From the NCBI GenBank assembly GCA_012932865.1, contig SAXG01000103.1, forward strand, positions 1 to 64,000: a stretch of DNA of 64,000 nt, written 5' to 3'. This DNA is from Amylostereum areolatum. Its lineage: Eukaryota; Basidiomycota; Agaricomycetes; Russulales; Stereaceae. Positions 10,678 through 22,306 of this stretch are shown here, piece after piece (the first letter of the stretch is position 1; every line of letters starts with the position of its first letter). Under the pieces are notes generated by a model. That model was not told the DNA's origin. It saw only the letters and a list, made by a program, of their open reading frames with translations, and did not search any database. Made by a program: the position numbers and the translations under genes.

Positions 10678-11628
10678 CTACCTTCGTGTCCAGCACTGTT
10701 CCACCGCGGCGAGCTGGGAAGTTATCCTTGAAGTCGCCGGGAGAGTGTTCTGGTCGTCGACCTCGCGGCTCGAGTCGTCCTCGCCTTCGACTTTGCGCTT
10801 GATAAGTACCTGATCAAGCTAGTTTTCCTGAGAAAGCTGGTCCTCGGCATTGTCGGTGGAGGGCCATCCGGCAAGGGCGAGGTTTTCCTCGAATATTTTC
10901 TTGATAGCTTCAGAAGTCGATGTAGCCTCCTCGGCCTTGGTCCTCGTTTCTACTTGAGCAGGTGTAAGACGCCTTCCGCGCGGATAGAGAGGCAGAAAGA
11001 GGTCGCGCAAAGCTTCCAAGATGTTCTGGAGAGGGGCGGGAAGAGCGGAATCCTCAACATCGTCCTGGCCGAACTTGCGATTGTCGAAGAAGGCCAACTT
11101 TCCGTCGCCACCCTCCTTGCAGGCATCCACCTCGTCAAAAATCCTGTACACGAGACTTTGTAGGCGAAGCCCTTGGACACATGTTGGGCGATAGCGGAGG
11201 ACGTTGTAGAGCAGTGTCCAAAGGAAGGACTCGAAATCGTCTCGGTATTCTTGATTTTCCTTGCGTTTTGAAAGAAGGGCCACAGACATCGATTGCCATG
11301 CACCCGTTCTCCATGACCGACGAGCACCCAGCGAATCCCAGTCTACCAAAAAGGAGCCACCAGCGTCGTGACTAGCATGCATCTTCAATCTGTCGGCATC
11401 GATGGAAGAGTTCGATTCGTGCTCTACCAGTACTTGGCCGTGGGCAACAGCGACGTCGACGCGAGATGACGGATGGGGCACGGCGTTGCATCCCATTGCG
11501 GTTGTACACACGATATTGACCGCGTCGGGATGAGATGTCGATTCGCTAAACGTGTCCGAGTTTGACGATGGCCTGCAGTTGATCAGAGCTGTTTTGCGCG
11601 TGAGAGGGCCTCTGTTTTTGTGGTTCAT
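10678..11628 (-). pseudogene. FunK1-type kinase, C-terminal remnant with in-frame stop
   Basis: From the ATG at 11628 the frame contains the FunK1 signature: FLVDWD (the DFG-equivalent), a WRTGAWQSMS stretch, then DDFESFLWTLLYNVLRYR. FunK1 kinases are a fungus-specific expanded family. The upstream half, including the ATP-binding lobe and the HRD catalytic loop, is absent and replaced by unrelated sequence, so kinase activity is not expected. A TAG at 10821-10819 ends the frame. Beyond it, 46 codons stay open in the same frame and keep coding character (IKRKVEGEDDSSREVDD), stopping at 10678. That suggests the stop is a nonsense mutation. FunK1 C-termini often end in such charged tails. Confidence 0.65.
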
Positions 11629-12567
11629 TTCTGTGACGGTGGTTGAGGTTGAGAGTGGGCGAAGTTCCGATTATGTCATACACAAAAGTGGAACCAACCA
11701 TTTGTTCTCAGGCTTTTCTCTCACTCGTCTGCCACCACCGGCTCGACATACTCATCGACATTTTCTTTACGCGTGCTTCCCTCCTCTGAGACATGTTGTC
11801 TCATCCATAACTCTCTCGCTCCTCGCATTTCTTTATCCACACTCACCCACGGAGTTCACGCTTTTCACGAACACGCAACAGCTTCAAACGCGCCACACTC
11901 ATTCGCTTCCGGACTCGACCCAAGGTTCGTGTCTCCCTCCTTTCGTTCCTCGCAAAGATGTCCTAGTAAAAGGGTCGATCCTGGCCTTCGCACGCCTCTC
12001 CTTCTCTTCCTCCCCGAATCCCGAGCCCTCCAAAGTGTTCGTTAACCAATGTGTCATCTCACGAGCCCTCCGTGACACATCGTAAGGCCGGACATACATT
12101 CACCTAGCTCTACACGCTGGCCTCTCTTCATGGCTCGCGTGGTCCAGAGCTCCACGGCCCGCGAGCAAAGGCAGAGTCTACAACAACGCATCCTTCGGGA
12201 CGCGTTGAACGCGTCGAGCCGAGCCCGCGCAGATGGCGTTTCTTCTCTGCGTCGGGTGGTCGACAGACGTGGTTTTCTTTTCTTTTTCACGCATTCATTC
12301 GCTGCCGCGGGGCCTTTGGTGGTGCCCGGTGGGCGCACGCTATAAGCGTCCTCGTTGGAGGTTGATGCGAGGGCGTGTGGTTACGTGCGTACAAGAGCAG
12401 GCGCAGGATTCAACGATGGGAGGGAGGAAGGCGGCGCGCCTTGTGGCCAGGAAAAGGAGATCACAAATTGTCGGACTTCGTCCGACCTGAGCTTTCTTTT
12501 GTCTTTTTTGTGTCCGATTTATCGCGTTGGGTGCTGACCATCCTCTCCTCGCAGACTTTAATCCACC
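11629..12567. other. Intergenic
   Basis: No gene is supported. Overlapping short frames on both strands are low in complexity. Pyrimidine-rich tracts near 12480-12555 precede the J-protein start and are probably its 5' untranslated region. Confidence 0.4.
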
Positions 12568-14269
12568 ATGCCATCCGCCGCCACCAGCACTTTCCTCAGC
12601 ATCCTCGGTTGGTCCCTCCTCCCCAGCTATGCCACCGACATCCTCCTCCGCTTCATCGTGGTGCCTTACCTCGGCATACCCCCAACTCCTCTAACACGGC
12701 GGTTGACGTACGCCGTCGTCGTATTCTCCTACCTCGTCTACAACTTCGTCAACGCGGCGTCGTCCATGCCGCCGAACTTCTATGACTGGCTCGGCGTGCC
12801 AGTTGATGTTGACGAGTCCGGGCTGAAGCTAGCGTTCCGCGCGTTTGCGAGGAGATTTCATCCGGATCGCGTGGGGCCACAGGGGACGATGCTGTTCACG
12901 GTCGTGCGGGCGGGATACGAGGCGTTGATGGATCCAGCGAAACGATGGGCATATGATAGGTGAGTTGGTGTGTCATCCCGATCGGATGTAGGGCACAGAT
13001 CTTATGTGAAGAATAGGTTTGGACCCGAAATCCTGGCGGAGTGTCAACACTGTGTCACCCCTCGCGACTACCTTATGCGAGGCCTAATACAATCCCTGGG
13101 TTTCCACGTCGGTTCCGGAGTTTTTCTCGTCATCTTCACCGCCATTGGACAAAAGAGCAGCGTCGCATACGTGAGCACCTCCGGTTTTCCTCGAGGTAGT
13201 CGGTCGATTTAACGCATGCATCTATCCAGTGGCGCTACACTCTATTCTTCGCCCTGGCCGCGGCCGAAATTGCGATTCTCTTCGCCCCCTCGCCGTCTAT
13301 GCGTACCGTATACGATCGAGGCACTAACGTCCTTGCCGTGATACTCCCCACTCGACTGCCTTACCAACACATCCGCTTCCTGCATCAAGTGAGAGCTTTC
13401 CCTTCCATCGTATCCGACGACCTCATCTCATTTTCTTTTTACGCAGATTTTCGTGTTCTTAAGCGTTGGACTGTCACGCGTGGTCCCGGTGCTCTTTCCC
13501 AGTAACGGGGAGGATGCGACCAACGGGCTCAGCCCGGCCCAAACCTCCGACATGCTTATGCGTGCTAAAACCATCGACGCAGAAGGTTCGTCCAGGCTTT
13601 GACCGTCGCGTGGACTTGCTCTAACGCCTCACTCGACTCCACCTAGCTTTTGCCCTTGTTCAAACCGAAATGCTCTCCATCCGACCCATCGAATCCTCCT
13701 CCTCGTCCGCGTCCGCCTATTCAACCCCACAATGCTCGCCCCGAAAACCCACCGCCGGGCGACCCGGAATAGCAACAACAACAGCGGCAGCAACAACGGC
13801 AACGGCAACAGCCACAGCCACAGCGCCTCCAAACGCCGCCCCCGACGCGCACACGCTCGACATCCTCACGCAAGAGATGGAGCGCCTCGTGATCGAGGCG
13901 CGCATCAAGAACGCCGGCGGCGAGTCCGAGCTCGGGCGCGCGCAGCGGGAGGTCGTGAGCCGCGCCAAGGCGGATTTCGCGCGCGCGCGGCCGTGGAGGC
14001 GGCGGATGCTGTCCTCGGGCGCGAGCTTTACGCTGGGGAGGGCGGCGCAGGCGGAGGTGATCGATGTGGATGCGCTGGACGGGGTCGGGGGAGAGAAGGC
14101 GGAGGCGGAGGTGGAGGCGACGAAAGAGCGGGTGGAGGAAGGGAGGAAGGTGAATGGCGTGTGGGGATGCTTGGCACTCCCTCCGCAGGTGAGGGAGAAG
14201 ACGCCGACGTTGGTCCGTAAACGGTCCATGCCAGGCGAGTTTCACAGGGCGCGATCCCAGAGCTGTTGA
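12568..14269 (+). CDS. Membrane-bound J-domain (DnaJ) protein
   Basis: Exons 12568-12959, 13017-13170, 13230-13388, 13447-13585 and 13647-14269 give 488 aa. Two hydrophobic segments in the first 65 residues precede a J domain (about 69-133) with an intact HPD motif in RRFHPDRVG; the domain's last residues cross intron 1. More membrane-like stretches follow at about 155-215. The second half has an Ala/Thr tract encoded by GCA/ACA-type repeats near 13780-13830, then helical charged sequence. J proteins recruit Hsp70 and stimulate its ATPase. The N-terminal anchors and internal J domain suggest the ER or another endomembrane, but the location is inference. Confidence 0.88.
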
Positions 14270-14412
14270 TTTTTTTTCCCTTCCTTCGTGCGCGGACTGT
14301 TTCTCAAGTTGTGCTCCCATCTTTGTGTTATCGCTTGTGCGCATCGTAACTTATCGCCCACTATATAGTTGTATTCTCTAGCCGCGGTTTCGTTTGATCT
14401 GTCGCACTTTAT

Positions 14413-16134
14413 TTACATAGTCTCGTACTTTGATTCACCGTGGTAGGTTATCATCACTGAACCACCCTGTACAACGCACTCCCTGTTTCCCTTGAACTTT
14501 TCTGCAACGGCCGATGCACTGTCACCGCAGCCCTCGATTATCAGGTCGAGCTCCCTCCCTCCCCTTGCGCAGGCGGAAATAAGCGGGGAGATCTTTTCCG
14601 TCTGGTCCATGCTGAACTCGCCGTGCCGCCAAATGTCAGAAACCACCACGCGTCGTAGGCGGGGGTAAAGAGGAACAGGGAGGGCAACGGCAGTGGCACC
14701 CGGTTGCGCGTGTCCCGGGAGGACCGCGTCGAGCAGGGCGGCAGACGGCGCCGCCTTTTTCACGATCAAGGTCTCGATATTGATCAACGAAGCTAGTGCA
14801 ATGCGCCATTCGTCTGTCTGAAGCTGGGGGGGATGTACAATGGTGAGCACCCAGAGCTGGCCCACTGTGGCTCCGAGGTGACGCAGGACTATGTAGAGGA
14901 GGTACACGATGTCATCCGTTTGCACCGGCAGTTGCGATAGGAATTGGGGGGCCATGAAGGAGAGCTCGAGCGGGTATCGGTCGGGATTCGTGATGCCGAG
15001 GTCGGAGAGGCCGAGACGGCCTTCGGTCTCGAGGCCTGGGGAGAGTGTGATGGAGAGGACATCGGAGGAGACACGGAGCTCCATGTGACGGATTTTCTCT
15101 GGGCCAAGCTCTTCCTTCCTCTCCTGGTGGAAATTCTTCTCGAGCGCGGGGATGTGGGATGCGATGGCCTGCGCGAGCGTCTCGATGTTGGTGCGCCATC
15201 CGTCGTCAAGACGTGCGGAGAGCGTGAGGGCCTGCACGTAGGGGAGGAAGACGTTGTCCAGGAGGTGGAGGACCCAGGAAAGCTTGGTCTCGAGGGCTTG
15301 GAAGGTGTGCAATTCGAGAAGCGTGATCGCGCCGGTGTTTGCGCCCGGTTCGTTGTCGTCCTGCCGGGGAATGTACAGGATCTCGAACTCGTTCGTGTAG
15401 TGAAAGAACCTCAAGCGCGGCGACTTGTGGATGAGATACCGGAGTTCCTTGAGGCTTGGTCCCCCTCGCGACACATAGGACATCATCTGGCCTTGCTCGA
15501 CGAACGAGCAAGGCGTCGGAAGCCGAGCGTTGACCCCGAGCTCGAGTCCTTTAAGACGAGGATGATGCCCGGCGAAGATGTTACGAGGTAGCCAGATGAC
15601 CTTATCGCTCGGTCGATCTCCAGGGTATTCCTGGTATCCGAACGACTCGAGGAGAGGGGCGGGAAGTCGCGTGAGGATTTCCAGGAATGTGCGGACTGAG
15701 GACGGGGAGCCGACGAAGTGCATGTGTTGGATTCGATGGAGGTTGAAGACCACGGCCTTGAGTTCGTCCGCGCCGCGCTTGGTCAGGTCGAAAACGACAT
15801 CGATGGGAGCCGGATCCGAGCGCTCGAGGCAGAGGATGAACCACTGCGGGTGAAGCTCCATGGGGATCTGCCCCCACAGCAATGGATCGTTGACGGCGAC
15901 TGATCGTCAGCGACGGCACACATGCGTGATGGTCATCCAAGGCGGGTCTTCGACGCCCCAGTCGAAAGGGCCGGATAATTCGCGCCTTGTGAGGAAGATC
16001 TTGGATAGGAGTTCATCTGGGATGCGGTGGATTGGAACAGAGGACGCGTCTTGAGTTTCCGGGTCAGGTGGAGGGTTTGAAGGTTGGGATTCGGAGCTCA
16101 TGGCGAGAATTGGAGGATAGACCTGCGCAGACAT
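14413..16134 (-). pseudogene. F-box/LRR-like gene with nonsense codon in the F-box
   Basis: The N-terminal part (start 16134 or 16101) has a recognisable F-box, IHRIPDELLSKIFL, then PPWMTITHVCRR. It is stopped by TGA at 15909-15907. The same frame continues without shift into RSVAVNDPLLWGQ and then 489 codons of a leucine-rich C-terminal domain ending at 14413. The paralogue at 17.9 kb has Trp at the stop position (CRRWRAVAI), so a TGG to TGA change is the simplest explanation. F-box proteins of this class are adaptors of SCF ubiquitin ligases and are strongly expanded in Agaricomycetes. The rest of the frame is open, so the event is recent or a sequence error. Confidence 0.8.
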
Positions 16135-16152
16135 CTTAATTCTGGGCACCAT

Positions 16153-16487
16153 TGATCAGAAGGTGTACGCACAGAGGTTTCTTGAAGTAAGTACACTCTT
16201 GCTTGGCGACTGTCCTGGTATAAGACAAGATCGACGCGACTGCAAGTACACGAGGCGGTGATGACCAGGATTTTCGCACACGCCACACGTGCTCGGCCAC
16301 GTATAGTACAGTATACGACGCTTGATCATGTCTCGGGAACAGCGACACCAAGCAAAGGAACAAGATATTGGCAGTACTTCTGCTCGTGATATGTACACAT
16401 ATATCAAATAAACAAACTTCGGTCACCCTATTAACAGCTCAGGTCAAGGTTTGAGAAAAGGCCATACAATGGGAGCACGCACTATTA
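16153..16487. other. Intergenic between two F-box genes
   Basis: No gene is supported in these 335 bases. They separate the 5' end of the upstream minus-strand F-box gene from the 3' end of the next. Confidence 0.45.
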
Positions 16488-18068
16488 TCACAATACGTTC
16501 GCGATGACTGAGTCGTCTTCTGGTTGGAGGGAGATATCCCACTCATCGCCCAACCTTTCCGTGATCCTGTTCGCCACTCGCCCACAGCCCTTGAACACCA
16601 TCTCTACTCCGTGTGGCGCATTGGCACAATGTCGAAGGGCGGAGAAAGCAAAGCGATATGGCTCCTGAGGGACGAGGGTTACTTGCTTCAGACGAGGGAG
16701 GGGCATCGGATCAGGCTCCGTATCGAGGCAGATGACGGGAGTAGGGAACATAGAAGCGAGAGTGGGTGGGTTGTGTGACATAAATTCCGAAATTATGGTC
16801 ACAGTTTCGACGTCTTGGAAGGCTAGGAAAGGGTCGTGCCACGATAGCTCCTCTGCGTCATAACGGTCGCGCTCCGTGATCAACAGAGATCGCACGCAGG
16901 TGAGAGACGGTCTTGTAAAGAGTTGTTGGGTGAGGAAATTGATGTGATGCTCGAGGAAGTGTGGGCGATGGAATGTGAGGGATAGCAAAGGGTCGATACC
17001 CGACGCTGAAGAGTATGAGATGATGACGGTGTCCGAACCAAATTCAACCGCCAGGTGAAGCAAGGCACACGTGTTGCGTTCGAGCATTTGAACGTTGGGT
17101 ACGAGGCTCGCTATGAGGGATTCGAGGGAGCCGCCGGCTTGGAACGAATACCAATCAGCGTCCATGTTGAGCGCCATTCGTTGAACTGACGGCATATTCA
17201 AGCCGCGCAATAAGGCATTTGAGTAGGTGATGTTTAATGATCGGACCTCTATGGACCGTGCTCGGGGAAGGGAAAATGGGTCCTTGTCGGCCACTTCTAG
17301 CCCCATGGTCGGGATGTAGTCCTGGCGTTCATGCTCTCCTGTAAGCAGGACCGTTTCCAGGTTGCGACTTTTCCGAAGGATCCTGCGGATGTTGTCCACG
17401 TTCGTTATCCTGCGAGCCACAAATGAAGTGAGATTATTGAAGAAGGCGGCCTCCACGCCAGTGAGATCGAAGGAGCCTTCCAGTTCCAGGGATCGGAGGT
17501 GCGTAAACTTGTCGCGGAAACAGTGGTTTGTGATTTTGGCCGGGGATGGTAAAGAGTACGGCTGGTAGACGGAATGGTGGCAGAGGATGAGATGATGAAG
17601 GACTGGGGCAGCGCCGACCACGTGGGGAAGGAATTCGGAGAAATCATCGGTTTGGCCGTCTAGTCGGAGCGTGCGCGTCCGCGGTAACACTGACGTGAGG
17701 AGATCGTGTGTGATGGGCGTCCAGCCTTGAAGGTTGAGCTGGATGCAGACTGGAATCGCCACGGAACGTTCGGTGAATGTCGTCAGCCAGGAAATGCCGG
17801 CGTCGAGAGAGATGTAGCACCATAGGCTGGGATATGCGATCGCTACCGCCCGCCACCTACGGCAGACGTAGGTGATGGCAACCCAAGAGGGAGGCTTGCG
17901 TCCCTGGGGGCCTTCCACGAAGGAGCGTGCCAAAAGAAAGACCGCACTGAGGATCTCATTCGGGAGCTGGGAAACGGGGAGGAGTTCATTACTACGTTGG
18001 CGAAGATATTGGATTTCTTCAGCTCGCGTCCGAGTCCGTGACTGTCTGGGAGGCGGAGGCAATGCCAT
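16488..18068 (-). CDS. F-box protein with C-terminal leucine-rich domain
   Basis: A single exon codes for 526 aa. The start chosen is the first ATG (18068); the frame is open further upstream but without ATG. A short coiled coil (RAEEIQYLRQRSNELLPV) precedes the F-box, QLPNEILSAVFLLARSF then WVAITYVCRRWRAVAI, at about 30-90. The remaining sequence alternates leucine-rich strands and helices as in fungal F-box/LRR proteins. The presumed role is substrate recognition by an SCF ubiquitin ligase. It is the only F-box gene of five in the window with no visible damage. Its neighbour at 14.4-16.1 kb is a same-strand paralogue. Confidence 0.85.
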   Translation of the reverse strand: MALPPPPRQSRTRTRAEEIQYLRQRSNELLPVSQLPNEILSAVFLLARSFVEGPQGRKPPSWVAITYVCRRWRAVAIAYPSLWCYISLDAGISWLTTFTERSVAIPVCIQLNLQGWTPITHDLLTSVLPRTRTLRLDGQTDDFSEFLPHVVGAAPVLHHLILCHHSVYQPYSLPSPAKITNHCFRDKFTHLRSLELEGSFDLTGVEAAFFNNLTSFVARRITNVDNIRRILRKSRNLETVLLTGEHERQDYIPTMGLEVADKDPFSLPRARSIEVRSLNITYSNALLRGLNMPSVQRMALNMDADWYSFQAGGSLESLIASLVPNVQMLERNTCALLHLAVEFGSDTVIISYSSASGIDPLLSLTFHRPHFLEHHINFLTQQLFTRPSLTCVRSLLITERDRYDAEELSWHDPFLAFQDVETVTIISEFMSHNPPTLASMFPTPVICLDTEPDPMPLPRLKQVTLVPQEPYRFAFSALRHCANAPHGVEMVFKGCGRVANRITERLGDEWDISLQPEDDSVIANVL

Positions 18069-18589
18069 GGCGGTGGAAGGAGGGAGAAGGTATGTCTGCT
18101 GGGTGCGAGACAAGTCAGATGGACTGGGCGATAGCGAGAAGTGGTAGTTCCGCACGGATATTGACACAGTGTAGTATTACCACGCCGTGGTGAGCTATGG
18201 GCCACGAACGAGTACTCGTTGAAGTGGGCCCGTATCTGGAACCAAACTCCGTGTTGTAACTCAAGAAGCCAAGAACATATAGAAGCCTTGCTTGATAAAT
18301 CCTGAGATTCTGAAGAATGCCTTTGAACGCAATCTTGAAGAGCAAAGAGCGTAGGGGAGTATACGGAGTATGACCCAGGGCTGGTCAAACCGTCAAGCTG
18401 CCTCCGAGGGACGCCAGGACCGAGAAATCCGAGACAATTCCCACGGCTCCGAGGCTCCCGCGCTCTGCGTCGTCGCGTCTTGCACTCAGCTCATCTCCTC
18501 AATTACACGGTCGCCCTCAGGTCCACCGCCGTTCACCCACACATCTCACCTTCGTCGCTCTCTTTTCTCCTGTACAAAATCATCTCCAC
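18069..18589. other. Divergent intergenic region
   Basis: This separates the minus-strand F-box gene from the plus-strand lectin gene and should hold both promoters. No TATA box or small gene stands out. Confidence 0.45.
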
Positions 18590-20310
18590 ATGAGGGTTTT
18601 CATGTGGCCCGCCCTTCTGCTCAACTTGTTCGTCCTTGGCGTTGTTGCGCAAGACTCGAGCCATGACGGGACGAGGATAGCGAACAGGACTATTGAGAGG
18701 GTACGTCTCGGATCCAACTCTCCTTCTTACGCAGCGGCTTCTGCTTCGTTTATTCATTGCCTCCGTTATGCGCGTCTCGAAAGAAGAGGCCGCCACTTTC
18801 GCCTCTAGCAGCGAGAAGTCAAAGTATATGCTGACCATCAAACTAGACAACACAACTACGAACGCACTCGTTGTTTGCGCCGTACATTGACCAGGACCTG
18901 CAAAACCGGTCAGAGAACATGTCATCGCTTCAACTCCGCGCTTGCTTACACGCCTCTGCAGATGGTGGGATTTTGGCGGAGACGCATATATCGTACGTGT
19001 TTCGACTGCTTAACCCATCGTGTTCCGCTCATGTTTTCGTTCAATGAAGAACACCAACAAACACGTCCGTTTGACCAGATCGGTGCAGTCACAGATGGCG
19101 CGTCTCATTCATGTTTCTGGCTCTGAATCGTGTGAGCTTATACGTGTCACCCTTGCAGGGCTGGCTATGGTCCCGCCTTCCCCTCACTGCCCACAATTGG
19201 ATCATTGAACTTGAATTCAAGGTCACCACACTTCCCAGTAGAAACCGATTACCTTTGCTGACTTCCGTACTCCTTCAGATTGGAGACAAATCTACCCACT
19301 TGTATGGCGACGGCTTGGCCTTGTGGCTAACCAAAGACCGAGCGCAACCTGGCCCCATTTTTGGAAGCAAAGGTGCGCATGCATCCCTCCAGATCGCGCA
19401 CCAAGCTGATTTATTTCCAGATAACTTTGACGGCCTCGGGGTGTTTCTGGATACGTGAGTGGAGGCCACTCAAAATGACGGCTCTACCTGACTCTGCTTG
19501 TCCTTTTTTTCAGCTACGCAAACGGGCGACACGGATTTTCCTTTCCCCGCGTGGTTGGCATCATGGGCGACGGCAATACGCCGTACGACTCCAAGACCGA
19601 TGGCGAGTCTCAGAAGCTGGGGGCATGTTCGGTAAGCTCAATTCGAATTTTATATTTGTGCAAAGACCCACTGGCATTGAATAGGCCAACTTCCGCCGCA
19701 CTAACGTTGCGACCAAGCTCAAAGTGACCTACGTGAAAGATACTATGCTAGATGTATGCTCCTACCCATCACTGTTGTCGACCAGGACTGACGGTTGTAT
19801 AGGTCAAGATCCAGTACAAAGGATGTAAGTGGCCCGTGGTTGTCAATTTATAGTTGCTGATCTGCCTTTACAGGGGACGACTGGACAGACTGCTTTTCCG
19901 TCCGTGGAATCACCCTTCCCCCTAACCCATATGTGGGATTCTCCGCCCTCACTGGCGACGTTCACGATCCCCATGAGTGCGTCGTCTTCATCCACCCCCC
20001 TGAAACCGCTTGTGTCTCACCACCGATCCCAGCGTCATCTCCGTTTCTACCTATTCTGCCGTGCTCTCCGCGGAGGGACAGCCAGCGCAACCAGATCCGC
20101 ACCAAGTTCGCGTCGTCTTCCGGCTCGTTCTCGTGGTTGAAGGTGTTCTTGTTCGTGGGCGTTTGCGCAGGCGGATGGTACGGATGGAAGATGTATGGAC
20201 AGAAGAAGCTGGCTGGGTTCAGTAGTGCTGGTGGACTCAACGGATCAGGCGGTTTTGGCGGGATAGCGAGTCCCCAGTACAGCAGCTGGCAGGACTCGAA
20301 GAGGTTCTGA
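18590..20310 (+). CDS. L-type lectin cargo receptor (VIP36/Emp46-47-like)
   Basis: The protein has a signal peptide (MRVFMWPALLLNLFVLGVVA), an L-type lectin domain spread over about eleven small exons, and a C-terminal membrane segment (WLKVFLFVGVCAGGWYGW) with a Lys-containing tail. Domain signatures are WWDFGGDAYI, GWLWSRLPL, YGDGLALWLT, FDGLGVFLDTY and GFSALTGDVHD. Such lectins bind high-mannose glycoproteins and cycle between ER and Golgi. Exon borders that can be read are 18590-18700, 18847-18908, 18962-18992, 19050-19097, 19159-19221, 19279-19372, 19421-19454, 19514-19631, 19685-19753, 19803-19824 and 19874-19976, with the next exon from 20033. The fourth intron appears to use a GC donor (19098). 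Near 20061-20106 the frame must shift to reach the membrane segment, by a 46-nt intron or a 1-nt indel. Confidence 0.85.
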
Positions 20311-20492
20311 GCCAGCGGTTCGGTGTGTTTTTAGCATGGCTATCTAGGATTTCCGTCTTTCGTGCTCGGAAGAGGACTCTGACTCTGAACGTGTGAGCGT
20401 TGTTCGAGGGTGAGTCGGGAAGGAGACGCGTGCCGGGCCGGCCGTCCTTCTCTTCGCAAATTCTCGTCCACTGGACCAGACTAAACTTGACC

Positions 20493-22306
20493 ATGGCCGA
20501 TTGGACATCCTCTGATCTTTCTGCCGCCAGTATCCAGGGGGAAGCCCTTGCCTACCTGCGCAAAGAATCGCTCGACATATACAACCGGATCCACTCAATC
20601 GACGAAGACGTCGCCTTCGTGAACCAGGTGCGCGCCTTTTACCCCGAACAAGCACTCCTCCGTATGTCTTCCCCGCTCCTCTCATCCCGCATCTTTTTTT
20701 ATCTGATTGTTTTGGTGCTTCAGCGAACCTGCGATGCGGGGCGTGGTACACGGATCCGCAACTGGCGAGTTTTGCACGGTCGCTTTGGACGGGCGAGCGG
20801 ATGGATGACGGGCGGATAGGCTAGGAAGGACCCTGCGTACTTCAAATCGACGGATGGGCATTATCATGGGTGGAGCTTCAACCTGCGCAGGCCGAATCTG
20901 CACCTACTCTCCGTCGCCATCGAGCATAGCGGGTGCGGTTTGTCTTCCTTACTTCCTTCGCGTTCGTTCAGCCAATGTACATTGGTTCGCAGAATTATCC
21001 TCGTGGACTCTACACGCTCCGGAAAGCGCCTCCCAGACGCGTTATCCAAGACCGTGCCGATTTGGTGTGCTGTGATCAACCGTGCGATTTGCCTCCGACA
21101 TGAAGACCCTCTGAACGAGTCACCATGGGACACTGCATTGTATACTCCTCCAGGAGCGGTCAGTGCGCAAGAGCACCAGCAAATCGAGGCGAAGCTGGAC
21201 GACTGGGCGCGGGACCTGTCGGTACGTCCCTGTCCTCTGTCTCTCTTTTGCGTCTTCCGAAAGGTTGAGCACGAAGTCCACTAGAACTCCTCGTACACGC
21301 TCCCGAATCTCCCGCACCCCCTCCGTCCGTTTTGGATCACGCCCATGACGACGTCGTTCCCGTCGACGGCGTCATCTCCCGGTCAACCTTTTATACCCAT
21401 CATATGCGTTTCCGCGTCAAGGCAGGTGCACGAAGGGGTGGAACGAAGATCGCTAGGGTTCGCCTACGTCCAGGGCTCTGGAGACGACCATGAGCTATGG
21501 GGAATGGTATATACCTTGTATCTCCTTATTTTTTGTGTTATATGACCTTCGTGAACAGGGACTTGATCCTAAACTATTCTGGGAGCACAAAGGTGAACTT
21601 CTGCAAGCTGAGCGCCACGACCTCCCAGCGCTCGTTGGACGTCTGGTCGCCTTGCGCCGTCCTCATCAAGCCGATGGCTCGAACGGGTGGCGCACACCCC
21701 CGACGCCGATCGCGAAGGCTTCCGGACGCATTCAGCTCTGCTCCCTGTCCGACCTTCCGAACCCTCTGCCCGGAGAAAGCTCCACGTCAGACGCCTCTCC
21801 AAGCCAAACGTTCATACTCCTTCACCCGACAGACGACGCCCTCCCTACCGCAGAGCCTTCCCCCGCCTATGGCCTGCCCCAACGCATCCTCCATCTCCGT
21901 CTTGCGCCAGGAAAGAGAGGCCAGCACGATTTCTTACACAAGGTGCTCCCACAAGCCGTCTCCTTCGCTTCGTCCGCGCTTTCTGGCAGCGCGAGCGCGG
22001 TCGTGGTCGCCTGCGAGGCGGGAAAAGACGCCAGCGTCGGCGTTGCGCTGGTCCTGCTCCAGCTCTTCGTCGATGACGCGGGCGTGGTGCATTCGCGCCC
22101 TATTGCTGGTGGGCATTTTTACACCTCTCGTTGAATGCTAGGTATTCACGTGGCGGGCGCGCGAAGGGACATCGACGAAGCAATCGATCCGGACGAGGTT
22201 GGAATGGATCATCGCGTCGAGGCCCGAGGCGAATCCGTCGAGGACCACGCTGAAGAGGGTGAACGAGTATTTGTTGTCGTCTGCGTTCGAACCCGCGCCC
22301 AGTTGA
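20493..22306 (+). CDS. rit1: Initiator tRNA 2'-O-ribosyl phosphate transferase (Rit1)
   Basis: Seven exons (20493-20661, 20724-20778, 20825-20932, 20993-21221, 21285-21506, 21559-22108, 22167-22306) give 490 aa. Family signatures are NLRCGAWYTDP, AYFKSTDGHYHGWSFNLRR and IILVDSTRSGKRLPDALSK, plus a C-terminal block with AVVVACEAGKDASVGVAL that resembles a phosphatase-like P-loop. Rit1 adds phosphoribose to position 64 of initiator tRNA-Met, which keeps it out of elongation. One intron is only 46 nt (20779-20824), near the lower limit seen here. The frame is intact throughout. The start is the first ATG that gives the conserved N-terminal helix. Confidence 0.92.

Noticed and set aside
13721..14344. 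Long minus-strand frames opposite the J-protein's last exon
   Set aside because: GC-rich antisense shadow; no family features.
20237..20751. Minus-strand frames between the lectin and Rit1 genes
   Set aside because: They overlap Rit1 exon 1 and show no coding signature.
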